A stretch of 64,000 bases of DNA from assembly GCA_008477525.1 (NCBI GenBank), contig SPDT01000007.1, forward strand, positions 6,510,001 through 6,574,000, given 5' to 3'. Both the position numbers and the translations under genes were made by a program. This DNA comes from Hypomyces perniciosus. Taxonomy: Eukaryota > Ascomycota > Sordariomycetes > Hypocreales > Hypocreaceae. The notes below the pieces were generated by a model. The model had not been told where the DNA came from. It saw only the letters and a program-made list of their open reading frames with translations, and did not search any database. Positions within the stretch are counted from its first letter, which is position 1, and the number at the start of each line of letters is the position of its first letter. This document shows, one piece after another, positions 11,365 through 21,389 of the stretch.

Positions 11365-11886
11365 TATTTGCATCTTTTCTTGATTCGTGAATAGACACAT
11401 ATGGTGCATATTGTCTACGAAGTAGTTTTTCGTACGGAGTATATACTTCGTAGACGTGCTCCGTATGAGATCAGCAACGGACTTGGCTCGGAAAAGCGGG
11501 CCGCTGAAGCCCGAAGCACTAGCCTCGCTCTCTGTGGCGCAGCTCTTGGGCCACAGCTCTTTGAGGCAGCTGCGCCGTGACGTATTACCAAGCAACCCAT
11601 CACCGAATCGAATCCGCGGGAAGACCGACTTTCTTCCACTTGTCTCTCAGGATTCGGAATCATATTTACGCCTGAAGACGACGGGTTTCTGTATAAAGAG
11701 GCTTTGCGTTCTCTTTGTACAGAATCACACACCATATCACCTTAATTTTACGGCATCATTCATCCCCCTTTGGCTCGTATCTCGATCGAAGCTGTATTTG
11801 TCATCGCAATTCTGCTCCATTCAGCTCACCATCAGCTTCATCAGCTTCATCACCATCCACACTTCACCAGCACTCATTTGCCCAAT
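11365..11886. other. Promoter and leader region of the WLM protease gene
   Basis: Contains TACGAAGTA (11416-11424), TACGGAGTA (11433-11441) and TACTTCGTA (11444-11452), members of a motif family dispersed through the window. Pyrimidine-rich sequence precedes the start at 11887. An in-frame ATG at 11770 would add 39 His/Leu-rich residues and is probably leader. Confidence 0.5.
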
Positions 11887-12972
11887 ATGGCGGACGACAA
11901 GTTCCTCGATGACGTCTCACAAACCGGGTCAGAGCCAGAATGGCTCGCCATCACCATATCTCATCGCAAAGAGAAATGTGACTTCTCTTTCCCACCAGAC
12001 GCCACCGTCACAGACCTCTTCACCGAAATCGAAGCCACACTCGACATACCCGTCGCCAACCAGAAAATCATCGTCCCTAAAGGTCCCCTGCTCAAAATGC
12101 CGCTCAAGGACCCAGAAATGCCCATCGGCAGCCTCCAAGGCAAGACGTTGATGCTCATGGGCTCGGGAGCCGCAGACGTCCAAGCAGTCCAGAGTATGTG
12201 CGACAAGGTCACTAAGCGCAACGCTACTAGGATGGCGCAACGACTCAAGGCCAAGGCGCCTCTCAGACGACGGCCGGCTGCATCTTCTGAAGATGCGAAA
12301 TACACGTTTCTTCAAGTTCGACCACTCAACGGCCTGCCGCATCCCGAACGGAGCCAGATGATTCTGATGCGGCTGAAGGAGGATCCCGGGATCAAGGCGG
12401 TGATGAAGAAGCACAAGTTCACCGTTGCGCTGTTAACGGAGATGGAGCCCCTTTCGCACACGCAGACCACGCACGAGGGCACGTCGCGAATCTTGGGTCT
12501 GAATCGCAACCAGGGCGAAGTCATAGAACTGCGCCTACGGACGGATGCGCATGACGGCTACAGAGACTACAAGACAATCCGCAAGACACTGTGCCACGAA
12601 CTCACGCACAACGTACACGGCCCACATGACAGGGTGTTTTGGGACCTATGCCACCAGATTGAGCGCGAAGTCGATGCTGCAGATTGGAAGTCTAACGGAC
12701 GCACTGTCGGCGAGTCATCGCGATATAGGATCTGGGGTCAAGAGGTTCAAGAGGATCAAGAGGAGGATGTACATGAGGACGACGGCGGTTGGACAGGCGG
12801 CGAGTTTGTCCTGGGCGGTGTTAGGGAACGGAGCTCTGGGCTAAGTCGGCGTGAGATCTTGGCGCAAGCTGCGTTGGAAAGGCAGAGAAAAGAAGCGGAG
12901 GCGGAGTGCGCGGCTGAGAATGGCTGGCGGCCATGTCAAAGACCGCATCCAAATAACGATTCTCAGAGTTGA
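11887..12972 (+). CDS. Ubiquitin-like/WLM-domain metalloprotease
   Basis: A 361-residue protein that joins a ubiquitin-like fold to a WLM (Wss1-like) zinc metalloprotease. Residues 17-90 read as a ubiquitin-like domain (PDATVTDLFTEIEATLDIP, then GKTLMLMGS). The WLM domain spans about 130-270. Its metal site is HELTHNVHGPHDRVFW, that is HExxH plus a third His, matching the Wss1/SPRTN-type gluzincin pattern. Relatives of the Wss1 group act on DNA-protein crosslinks or SUMO/ubiquitin conjugates, so a role in genome maintenance or protein quality control is likely. Which of these applies is inference. The C-terminus is acidic (EDQEEDVHEDDGG) and then basic. Single exon. The start at 11887 (MADDKFLDD) directly precedes the domain; the earlier ATG at 11770 was judged to be leader. 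Confidence 0.88.
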   Translation: MADDKFLDDVSQTGSEPEWLAITISHRKEKCDFSFPPDATVTDLFTEIEATLDIPVANQKIIVPKGPLLKMPLKDPEMPIGSLQGKTLMLMGSGAADVQAVQSMCDKVTKRNATRMAQRLKAKAPLRRRPAASSEDAKYTFLQVRPLNGLPHPERSQMILMRLKEDPGIKAVMKKHKFTVALLTEMEPLSHTQTTHEGTSRILGLNRNQGEVIELRLRTDAHDGYRDYKTIRKTLCHELTHNVHGPHDRVFWDLCHQIEREVDAADWKSNGRTVGESSRYRIWGQEVQEDQEEDVHEDDGGWTGGEFVLGGVRERSSGLSRREILAQAALERQRKEAEAECAAENGWRPCQRPHPNNDSQS

Positions 12973-13139
12973 GGGATGGTTCGTATGGGGATTGGTATTC
13001 CTTTTGGCGTTTTGGACGGTGGAGCCCAGCTCTTTATGGCAGTATCAATGATGGGATAGCGTTACATAGCGAGTCATTAGTATGGGTAATCAACTCTGCT
13101 TTGTTATTGATTTGATCAGACTGATGGGACATATATCCT

Positions 13140-14422
13140 TTAATATGGCAAAGGATCCAGGTCCAGTCCTGCAATGCTGAACTTGAACGAATCGTTCCTC
13201 GAGTAGCTCCCGGCCGTATCCAAGTCCAATCTGCCCTTGATGCAGTCCCTAAAGTCGACGTCTGCGTAGATAATGTTATCGTCATCCTCCCACTGCGGCC
13301 CAGCCAGAACATCGCCAAACGGTCCGACAATCGATGATCCTCCGCGACACACGAACGAACCAGACTTCTTCGTCTGCACTGCAGCTGTGGTTCCGTTCGT
13401 CCTTTGACGCTGCTGCTTCGGCTGGCCATCGCCATCCTCATCACAGCACAGCACAATCTCATTTCCATCCTCATCAAAGACAGACTTTCTGCGCTTCGTT
13501 CTCTTCGTCGGGCTCGGCGGCGCAATATCCGACCCATCCTCCGTGCTGATCGAGAGTCTCCTCGCACTCCTCACCGGCATAACGACATCAGTTGCGCCCT
13601 CCCTCACGCACATGTTGCTGCTGACGACGAAGCATCGCCCTTCGACGCCGACAGTGCGCATCAGGCCCAGCCATGCATCCCGGGCGTCGGCCGTGGGGGC
13701 GAGGTATAGGTTGATGTTCTGCGAGTAGAGCGCCTGACGCACGAGGGGCATGTAATTCTCCCAGCAGATGGCTGCCGCGAGGTTGATCCGCACGCCCCGG
13801 ATGGTGGTGGATATTGCGCGGAGAGTCGCAGGACTGCCCTGCGCCCAGATAAGACGTTCGGCGCCAGTCTATCTCTCAGGGTCAGTAATGCCATTCCCAC
13901 ACATGATCAAGGGGATGCCAATTGCAGCCATACCGGCAATACCTTGCGGCGCTTCCCAACAATGCCCTCCTTTGGACACACATACACCACCGCGCAATAC
14001 AGACTCCCACCCGCCTTCTCAATACACCCCGTCACGATGAACACGCCTGTCTCCCTCGCAATCCTCTCCAGCTCCTCTCTCGACCCATCGCCCCTCTGTT
14101 TCCTGCTGTCCTCCCCATAGCCGTCCAGCTCTCTCCTCACCCACTTCGTCCCCGCACCAGCGCCATCGCCAACCGTATCTCCGAGGTCAATTGCGTTTTC
14201 AAAGTACTGTGCGAATTCCTCTCGTCCTTCCTCCGTGCGACTGCCGATGACGCATCCGAATGAGGTGCCGCGAGGGTATCCCCCGATAAAGGCCTCGGGG
14301 AGCAGAATCAGGTCGATATTCAGCTGAGCAGCACGCTGGGCGATTTGCGCCAGGTGGGTGAGTGTAGCAGGGGTGGTGGATTGCGTAGAGGGAGAGGCGG
14401 TGCCAATGCGAATAGTAGACAT
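13140..14422 (-). CDS. Nitrilase/carbon-nitrogen hydrolase with an inserted basic segment
   Basis: Enzyme of the nitrilase superfamily that hydrolyses C-N bonds. Exons are 14422-13934 and 13868-13140; the 65-nt intron 13869-13933 has donor GTATGG and acceptor ATAG. The product is 405 residues, against about 320-360 for most fungal nitrilases. The catalytic triad is visible: Glu in LLPEAFIGGYPRG (near 43), Lys in KRRKVLPTGAERLIW (spanning the splice site), and Cys198 in AAAICWENYMP, the branch typical of true nitrilases. The excess length is an insertion of about 75-80 residues (roughly 255-334) between the strand SSNMCVREGA and the strand VCRGGSSIVGP. It is hydrophilic, Asp/Ser-rich and carries KRTKRRK, which resembles a nuclear import signal. 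The gene is convergent with the WLM protease gene, only 167 bases apart. Confidence 0.88.
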
Positions 14423-15094
14423 TGTGGGCTATTTTTCCATATGTTTTATTTAATCATATCAACTGGTGGTCGTGAAATGGACAGAGGAGGAGTGTGTGTG
14501 TACGAAAGTAATGTGAGGAGTAAGTGTGAGGAGAACGCATCCGCAACCGTCTGTCGTCATTCGTATGACATAGTATTACATAGTAATATTTTATATCCTC
14601 CGAGCCATGAGTCTCCCGAATAGAATTTCCCACTATCCCTTAATCGGGTCATTTTCTCTATTCTTTGTACTATCACGTTATTAGACTTTCTCACTATTTT
14701 ACGTTTCTCTTACCTACTGTTATTCTGGTATTTATAAGCTTCAAGTCTTACATGTCAAAGCACCGAAGACAACGTTCCGACAACGGTCCTCGGCATCTCC
14801 ACAACCCGCTTATGCCATCTTTTACTCAGCCTTCTAATCTACCGATCTCTGCGGAATAGTCGGAACAACATGGTTGGTTGTCTGCTTCGGCCCCATGTTA
14901 TAGACTTGACCTGCTCGTATTTTGTATGGGGTAATAGCAGATACTATATATATATAGTACCTATAGGTATCTACTGACAAGCAAAAACAGCAAATTGCTG
15001 CAGGCAGAGAGGTCTATAGAGGGCATTAAATCGCTCACCCTCCAACAGGATCCGATCCACACACCTACACAGGCGCCTCAACGCCTGCAAACAT
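14423..15094. other. Intergenic, promoter side of the nitrilase gene
   Basis: AT-rich, with an alternating TA run near 14945-14958. I see no gene before the tRNA. Confidence 0.5.
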
Positions 15095-15164
15095 CTTCCG
15101 TAGTATAGTGGTCAGTATGCAAGCTTGTCACGCTTGAGACCCGGGTTCAATTCCCGGCGGGAGA
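15095..15164 (+). tRNA. tRNA-Asp(GUC)
   Basis: Acceptor strands CTTCCGT and GCGGGAG pair with two G-U pairs. The D-arm is TAGTATAGTGGTCAGTA, the usual fungal Asp pattern. Anticodon stem CAAGC/GCTTG holds loop TTGTCAC with anticodon GTC. T-arm CCGGGTTCAATTCCCGG is perfect. There is no intron. Ends are accurate to a base or two. Confidence 0.93.
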
Positions 15165-15432
15165 GATCTGCCTTTCTTTTTTCTTTTTTGCTGCACTTTT
15201 ACAACGTCATATCGTTGCACTCATTTTTGCCCATTTCTTTCTCCTCTTCCTTCTTGTATGGTTTGTTGATGATGGGTTTACTTATTTTTGTAGTCAATGT
15301 ACATACACATTTATTCAAGCTTGACTCGCACACGCATGACAAGTCACATCATGCATAAAGTTCATCCTCCCATTTGCAGTATTGTCCTCAATAGTACTCC
15401 GTACTCCGTACTCCATACCAAAATCTCCATCT

Positions 15433-17825
15433 CTACCTCCTCCTCGTCCTACTCGCCACCGGTGCAGGCGCAGGCTCAAATGCATCGTCATCCGAAATCT
15501 CATCGTCACTAATCTCCAGCGCCTTATCCTGTGTCCCCCCCTTTTGCGAGAAACTCAATGTTGTCTGCCTCGTCCTAGTCGAAGCTCCTCTCGTCGTAGC
15601 AGCTTTCTTGGTCGTGGCAGCAGGTTTACTCGCGGCTGCACCCCTAGTACTTTGACCTCGTCTGGTTGTTGTCTTTGGGGCTGGCTTCGGGGCTGGCTCT
15701 TCCTCCTCCTCCTCCTCCATCACCACATCCGCCTCTTGTTGCTCCTCCTCCTCTTCACTGTCTTCAAATGCCTTTCGTCCGCGTCCTCGGGCGGGGGCCT
15801 TCTTTGCGGGTGCCTTTTTCGCTGGGGCGGCCTTTGTTGCACGGGTTGTGCCACGCTTGGTTGTCTTGACTGGGGGTGGTGGTTCATCCATATCCAACAT
15901 GTCCTCGTCATCCTGCTTCTGCGTCTTTCCCCGTGATGATCTACCCGTTGCCCGTGTGCTGGACTGCGTCACATCCTGTGCCGCGTCCTCATATGTCCAC
16001 GCATCAGCTTCATCCTCCCAATTTCCGTCAAAGTCGCTATCCCATGTATCTGGCTTTGGCTTCAATACGCGTTTCCTCTCACTCGGCTGCGATCTGACTG
16101 CCGAGCCACTGGTGGCTAGTTGCTGCTCTATTCTTGCCTTGTAAATCTCCATGGCATTGTTCAAGTCCTCATCATCAGACTCAAGGCCTAGCATTTGCCG
16201 TACTTGGCCAGAAAGATGTTCCGAGACAAAGAGCTCCATAGCGTGCTTGTCATCTTTGGAGACGAATTGGTTGACTGCCTCGCCAAAGGGGCCTTGAGGA
16301 AGGACTTTGAGGGATTGCGCAGAGAGGAAGTCCCGGACGAGACTTTCTACACGGACCATTTCTGATCCATCACCGAGGGCCTCGAGAGCTTCAATGGGGT
16401 TGGTAGCAGTCGCCTTGCCTGCAAATCGTTAGTAAATGACCTTGCGAACCAGGGAAAGCGACATACGCTGCGCCGTCTTTTTGCGGTAAAAGTAGACAAC
16501 GTCATTCGTGTTGGCAACCTTGCCAACGAAGCGATTTGAAAAACGCTGTGGATTCTCGCAGTCGAATTGCCCACCTTCCGGTGCAGTATACTCAACCTTG
16601 AGTCGGATAAGGGGGAGCGGCCTCTCCTCCATGGCCTCTTCATCGGTCTGAATAGACTCCCAATCTGCGTTTGCCTCTTCAATCATCTCCTCAACCACTT
16701 CCATTAACCGTCGAGTAACCTCATGGCGATTATCCTTTTTTGTATCCAGACCCTTGAACCGTTTGTCTTGTGAGAGAGCAATCTCTCGCGTCACAAACGG
16801 GCGGACTGTCTTCAGTGGCAATTTGTCAACCTTGAAGTGCTTCCCACTTACACTGACAATCGCAATGTGCTTCTGGACAGCCTCTCCGGGAACAAGCGAT
16901 GTCGCCACTGATGAACCGGGCTGCATAACGTGAAACCCTGTTTCGGGGTTTTGCGTAGGATCAATTAGGCACTCATGCTCATGTCCCCACACCACCAAGT
17001 TGAGCCAGTCGGGGAGGACATTCTCTGGTAGGTATGACGTTGCCGTGTGCGCATGGTGATTTTGATGAACCGCCAGCAGATTAAACCACTCGCCCATTTG
17101 CGCTCCCGGACGAAACCACTTGACCTTGTGGTCTCTAAACGTTCTAAACATGCGCTCATCACGAACGTTGCTTAGCCCATATAACGCCAGTTTTGTCGCA
17201 CCCTTTTGGAGCAGAATCGGCTTCGCCTCGATGTTATCCGCTTCCGCCACTCTCCCAAAGTAATTCAGCAACCCTGCCGCCTGGAGCAAGTCCAGTGAGC
17301 AGAAATTGCCGTCCCCCGAAGGATCGTCGTGGTTGCCGTGGATAGAGAAGACGGGTATAGAGATGTTGATGTCTGGATCTTCGTAATTGACGTGCGGGAA
17401 TGCGCCTTCGAAGACTGTGGCGGCGTCGGAGAGGAACTCGAGCGGACAGGGCTTCATGCCCAAGCAGTTTTTGCGGAGGGTGCGCATGACTTGGTAGAGG
17501 GATTTGCGGGAGGGCTTGTTATCGTGGAAGAGGTCGCCTGCCAAGAGGACCATGTCGACCTATGGACAGAGTGAGCTTGACTGCCTAGAATGGAGGGGGT
17601 ATAATCGCCGACAACATACGTCTTCGGTGCGGGAGAGGGTCATGATCTCGTCAAAGGTCCTCCAGCTGTCATCCTTGCGGATGGCGTCTCGCTCTTCGTA
17701 GCCGACATGGTTGTCTGTTGCCACCAATATGCGGATAGTGTCCGCTTCTGCACATGTTTGTTAGCAGGGACGCCTTGCCTTTTGCTTTATTGGCCCGATC
17801 AAAGCTTACCAGGAAACTCGGGCAT
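15433..17825 (-). CDS. mre11: Double-strand break repair nuclease MRE11
   Basis: Nuclease subunit of the MRE11-RAD50-NBS1 complex, which senses and processes DNA breaks. Four exons: 17825-17810 (only 16 nt), 17747-17620, 17559-16467 and 16418-15433, giving 740 residues. The last intron has the classical TACTAAC branch site. Phosphoesterase motifs are all present: ATDNHVGY (I), [13 protein letters not shown] (II), [11 protein letters not shown] (III), AVHQNHHAH (IV) and WGHEHEC (V). The capping region continues to about residue 420. The C-terminal third is low complexity: [30 protein letters not shown] basic stretches including a glycine-arginine patch, then poly-Glu, ending in ASRTRRR. This architecture and length are normal for filamentous fungi. 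No inactivating change was seen. Confidence 0.97.
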
Positions 17826-18595
17826 AGCGACGAGGCCTGACTCAGCTCACTGCCGATTGGAAAACTCCATGTAAAGAAATAGAATGGGCTGGTTGGTCCC
17901 AGATATGAGACACAATTCATAGAGGGGACGAACTGGGGAGACGCGAAGATGGTGCCTGGACTGACGCTATTGACGCGAAGAGATGCGAAGTCACGTGCTA
18001 TCGTTGATATCCATTTATGCACGTGACCCTCTTGAATTGTAATGCTCCGTATCATTCGCTTTCTCAGTGCGTCCTTTTCTACTCCACGCCTCTATTTGCG
18101 GAGGAGAATCTTGTTGCAAACAAGTTGATTTCTAAGTAATACTACCAGATCAGTAATCCATGATGAATGGGCTTATCGACATGCAGCGGGGTTCTCGGAA
18201 TCATATCAGCTTCAATCTCAGTTCTGGTCGGGGCAGGTGATTGCACTAACACGTCTTTCGAACCGCCCATCTCCAATTGCCGTGCGGCCAAATTTCAACC
18301 GAGGGGATTGAGGAAGTGATTACCAGGTATGGAGCATCATGCACGTTCTTGTTGGATGACTGGGAACAAACAGACTCTCTCCAAACGGAGGGAGTGTGAG
18401 GCACTCACTAGCTTCAAGGCATATGGGCCTGGTCTCCCAGTTTGATCACCAAGACATACCCATCAGCTCCCCTGCAAAGGAACATTCCAATACATTTCGA
18501 TCCGGACATGTCTTAAAAACAATGCATGTGTTTCATTCATACTATGACTAGCAATACTACCAGCCTTATGGGCAATACACGATGACCATCACTGC
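17826..18595. other. Intergenic, no supported gene
   Basis: Between the MRE11 start and the stop of the decarboxylase-like gene. It should include the MRE11 promoter. Only short shadow frames are present. Confidence 0.5.
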
Positions 18596-19867
18596 CTACT
18601 GGACCCCAGCCCTCGCCAGGATGGTTCCAGTCTTAGAGTAATTGTGCGGTGGCGACTGAACAAAGTTCTTAGCAGTCAGACCGGCTTTGGCCTGGAAGAC
18701 ACAGATGACGTCGGATCCTCCAAACATGAAATAGGAGAGTTCATCACCCTTCTTCAACTGGTCGCCCTTCTTGACCGTGATCTTGACTGACGAAACCTGA
18801 GCCATGCCGATGGGTAGCACTGCCACCTTGCCCAGAACGGGGTTATCGATGATCACCATGCCTCTGCACTGCAAAAACTGGTATCCGGGGGTGTTCGGGG
18901 CATCCGGTCCGCTCATGACGCGGATAGCACGAGCCTCTTCGTCAACCTCAAGGTAGGCTGCACCCAGGATGTTTTTGGCCTCGAGCACCTCACCTGCGAC
19001 GGGTGCATGCTGACGGTGGTAATTGTACGTGTTGAGAAACGCGTGCATCCAAACACCGCCCTCGAACTCGCTCGCGTACTCGCTGCCCTGGAGGAGCGAC
19101 GAGATAGTCCAGGGGAGGTTTTTGATGTAAACAATGCCCTCAGCGTTGATGCTCACGATGCTCTGGTCAGCAACCGAATTGTCGTAGGTACAGTCAGCCG
19201 GGTAGACAATGACATTGTCGTCGGTGGGTGAGTCAACGGGTCTCGAGCCAGGCTTCAGTTGACGAGAGAAGAACTCGTTGAATGTTTTGAAGCCACCTGC
19301 AGGCTCCAGGGCCTCGTTATAGTTGTACAGTGGGGACTGCTTGAAGGTGTCGAGGGACTCAGGCGTGATAGAAGCCGTCGTGTCCATGAACAGGCCAATG
19401 AGTTGAGCATAAACGACGATCCAGGACGAGAGCCAGGTAAGAGGCTGACCGACTTGGCTGGGATCAATGGGAGTCTGGAGCTCCAAGATTGGGGATTGGT
19501 CCATCACAAAGTAGAACAAGCAGAGGACATCATAGATATCCTTGCCGGCGAAGTTCTCGTGCGGGATCCACTTGAGAAGATCGTTGGCGAACTCGAGAAA
19601 TGAGCGAGCGTCTGTGATCTTGAACTTGTCCATGAATTCGGGAAGCTGCTTGTAAGCCGTGGCAACAGCTTGGTCCAGCCCGCCTGGGCAGACCTTCTGG
19701 AGGTAGCCAATGAGTATAATAATGATAGGGTTGAATTGGATGGGGCTGTCGTCAACAATTGGCATGCTGGGAGGGTTCCAGGGGATGTTCGGACTTGGGG
19801 CCACTCGGGCTGGAGGTGGTTGGAAGCCGATTTCCTCATCAGGGGCGGTGGGAAGACCGGACGGCAT
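18596..19867 (-). CDS. Phosphatidylserine decarboxylase-like enzyme (PsiD-type layout)
   Basis: A 423-residue soluble member of the phosphatidylserine decarboxylase family, self-processing pyruvoyl enzymes that decarboxylate phosphatidylserine or, in the fungal PsiD branch, aromatic amino acids. The N-terminal half (about 30-170) resembles the PSD-associated domain found in that branch. The catalytic half has FNEFFSRQLKPGSRP, the VYPADCTYDN strand, YNYHRQHAPVAGEV (family pattern YHRxHxPxxG) and a C-terminal GGSDVICVFQ, where the family self-cleaves between Gly and Ser of the LGST/GGS site. No mitochondrial presequence or membrane segment is seen, unlike housekeeping PSD1, which supports a secondary role. 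An in-frame ATG at 19966 would add 33 residues; I prefer 19867 because its AAG-ATG context is better. The substrate is uncertain. Confidence 0.85.
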   Translation of the reverse strand: MPSGLPTAPDEEIGFQPPPARVAPSPNIPWNPPSMPIVDDSPIQFNPIIIILIGYLQKVCPGGLDQAVATAYKQLPEFMDKFKITDARSFLEFANDLLKWIPHENFAGKDIYDVLCLFYFVMDQSPILELQTPIDPSQVGQPLTWLSSWIVVYAQLIGLFMDTTASITPESLDTFKQSPLYNYNEALEPAGGFKTFNEFFSRQLKPGSRPVDSPTDDNVIVYPADCTYDNSVADQSIVSINAEGIVYIKNLPWTISSLLQGSEYASEFEGGVWMHAFLNTYNYHRQHAPVAGEVLEAKNILGAAYLEVDEEARAIRVMSGPDAPNTPGYQFLQCRGMVIIDNPVLGKVAVLPIGMAQVSSVKITVKKGDQLKKGDELSYFMFGGSDVICVFQAKAGLTAKNFVQSPPHNYSKTGTILARAGVQ

Positions 19868-21389
19868 CTTGGATATGTAGGATATGTATGATATTTGTGT
19901 GTAGGTATGCTGATCAAAGTGATAGGAAGCGAAGCTGTCGGATTGTGGAAGAAGTTGATTCCTCATTGGACCAGGAAGGTCATGGCCATTTATAGGTGAA
20001 AGTTGTGGCTCTTTGTAAGCCAGAACACTTCACAAGCTGCTCCTGCTCCTGCTCCTGCTCCTGACTTGATATCCCACAACTCCGCACAATATCTCAGTCT
20101 CTTGTAATATGTGGTAGCATGCAGATGTACTTCGTATCATCAAGAGGGTTAAGTGGCGTGCTGGATTCAGCTGGATTTGCCACGCAGTCGACTTGGAAGC
20201 ACAACCATCAGGATTGCCACCTCTCTTGATCACATCTCAAACATGGCGAAATATAGGAGGCCATTGCTGGAGAAAAGAGCCGATGAATCGTCAATATTTC
20301 ACAGGAATTTTGAAGTTTTCTTTGATTTTGTTAATCCGCTTTTTGGCCCTTTGAATCTGTTTTGAACGAGGTAGCATTGGGATGTCTCCGCACTTTCATT
20401 CTCCGCATCCACACCTGAGGTATCTGGTAATATGCACCGTATGGATACGACTGTCTCGGCGTTACAATTGGCGGAGTACATGCGTTGTTATCAGCTATTG
20501 AAACGTACATACGCGATGGTGGGTGGACTTGTGTTTCTAGTCGTCATTATCGACTGGATATATATTTCGAAGAGTAATGGATGTTCTTAATTCACCCTGG
20601 GTAGTAATGTCTCAAAAACATCAGCACGACTGTCTAAAGCTGAGAATTAACATGCCAACCTTCCCCTTATTAGAGTAGTAGTGAACTCACCCTTTGGCTC
20701 GTGAAGCCAAGAATCAAGGTTATGCACTGAAAGCCAAGAAGCGGGGAGTGATTCGATCTTAAGGCCGGCAGTAAGAAGCGAGGGGGGAATGAAATCCTTG
20801 GCATACAAAGGTTCTTTGCATCGTTCAGAAGAGCGGTTCATATACAGCATCACATGTCCTTGACGTCACACCACGTCTGGAGCCTAGACTTCCAGATCTG
20901 TCTTGAACAAGCAGAATAATAAAAGAATATATGACATATCACCTGTGCAATTTGAGTCCCGACCTTTCGGAGAGGGAGTTATTCGTGAGATAGACGATAT
21001 AGTTGGGGGACTCATTGCGATGTCTGTGTGTCACAGGTGTAGTTGCTTGTAAGCAGTGTTAACTTGTCATATTTGTTATTCGTATTCGTGATTCAAATAT
21101 TGGAAATAAAAGTACATGTCATAAAGTATATGAAATGATTAAAAACTCAAAGTGAACTGTCAATGTGCGTTGCAGCAGACTGCCTCCTGGTATCCATTGG
21201 TCTCATTCTGTTCATGTCCCTCCCCTTCCTCGTCTCTACCCACAAGAAAAAAGCTGGAAAAAGTCCTTAAACGCCCTTTGAGAATAGACATAGGAGAGAA
21301 GGAAGAAAAAGTTCAGTGGTTGAACTCTGTGATGTACATCCCTGCAAATAAACAAAATGTGTAGGTCATTCATCGTCACCATCCTCCAT
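19868..21389. other. Intergenic, no supported gene
   Basis: Has a short GCTCCT tandem array (20038-20063) and otherwise AT-rich sequence. I see no gene. It separates the decarboxylase-like gene from flotillin. Confidence 0.5.

Noticed and set aside
11770..11886. Upstream in-frame start of the WLM protease
   Set aside because: The extra 39 residues are His/Leu-rich and do not resemble the ubiquitin-like start; the ATG at 11887 directly precedes the domain.
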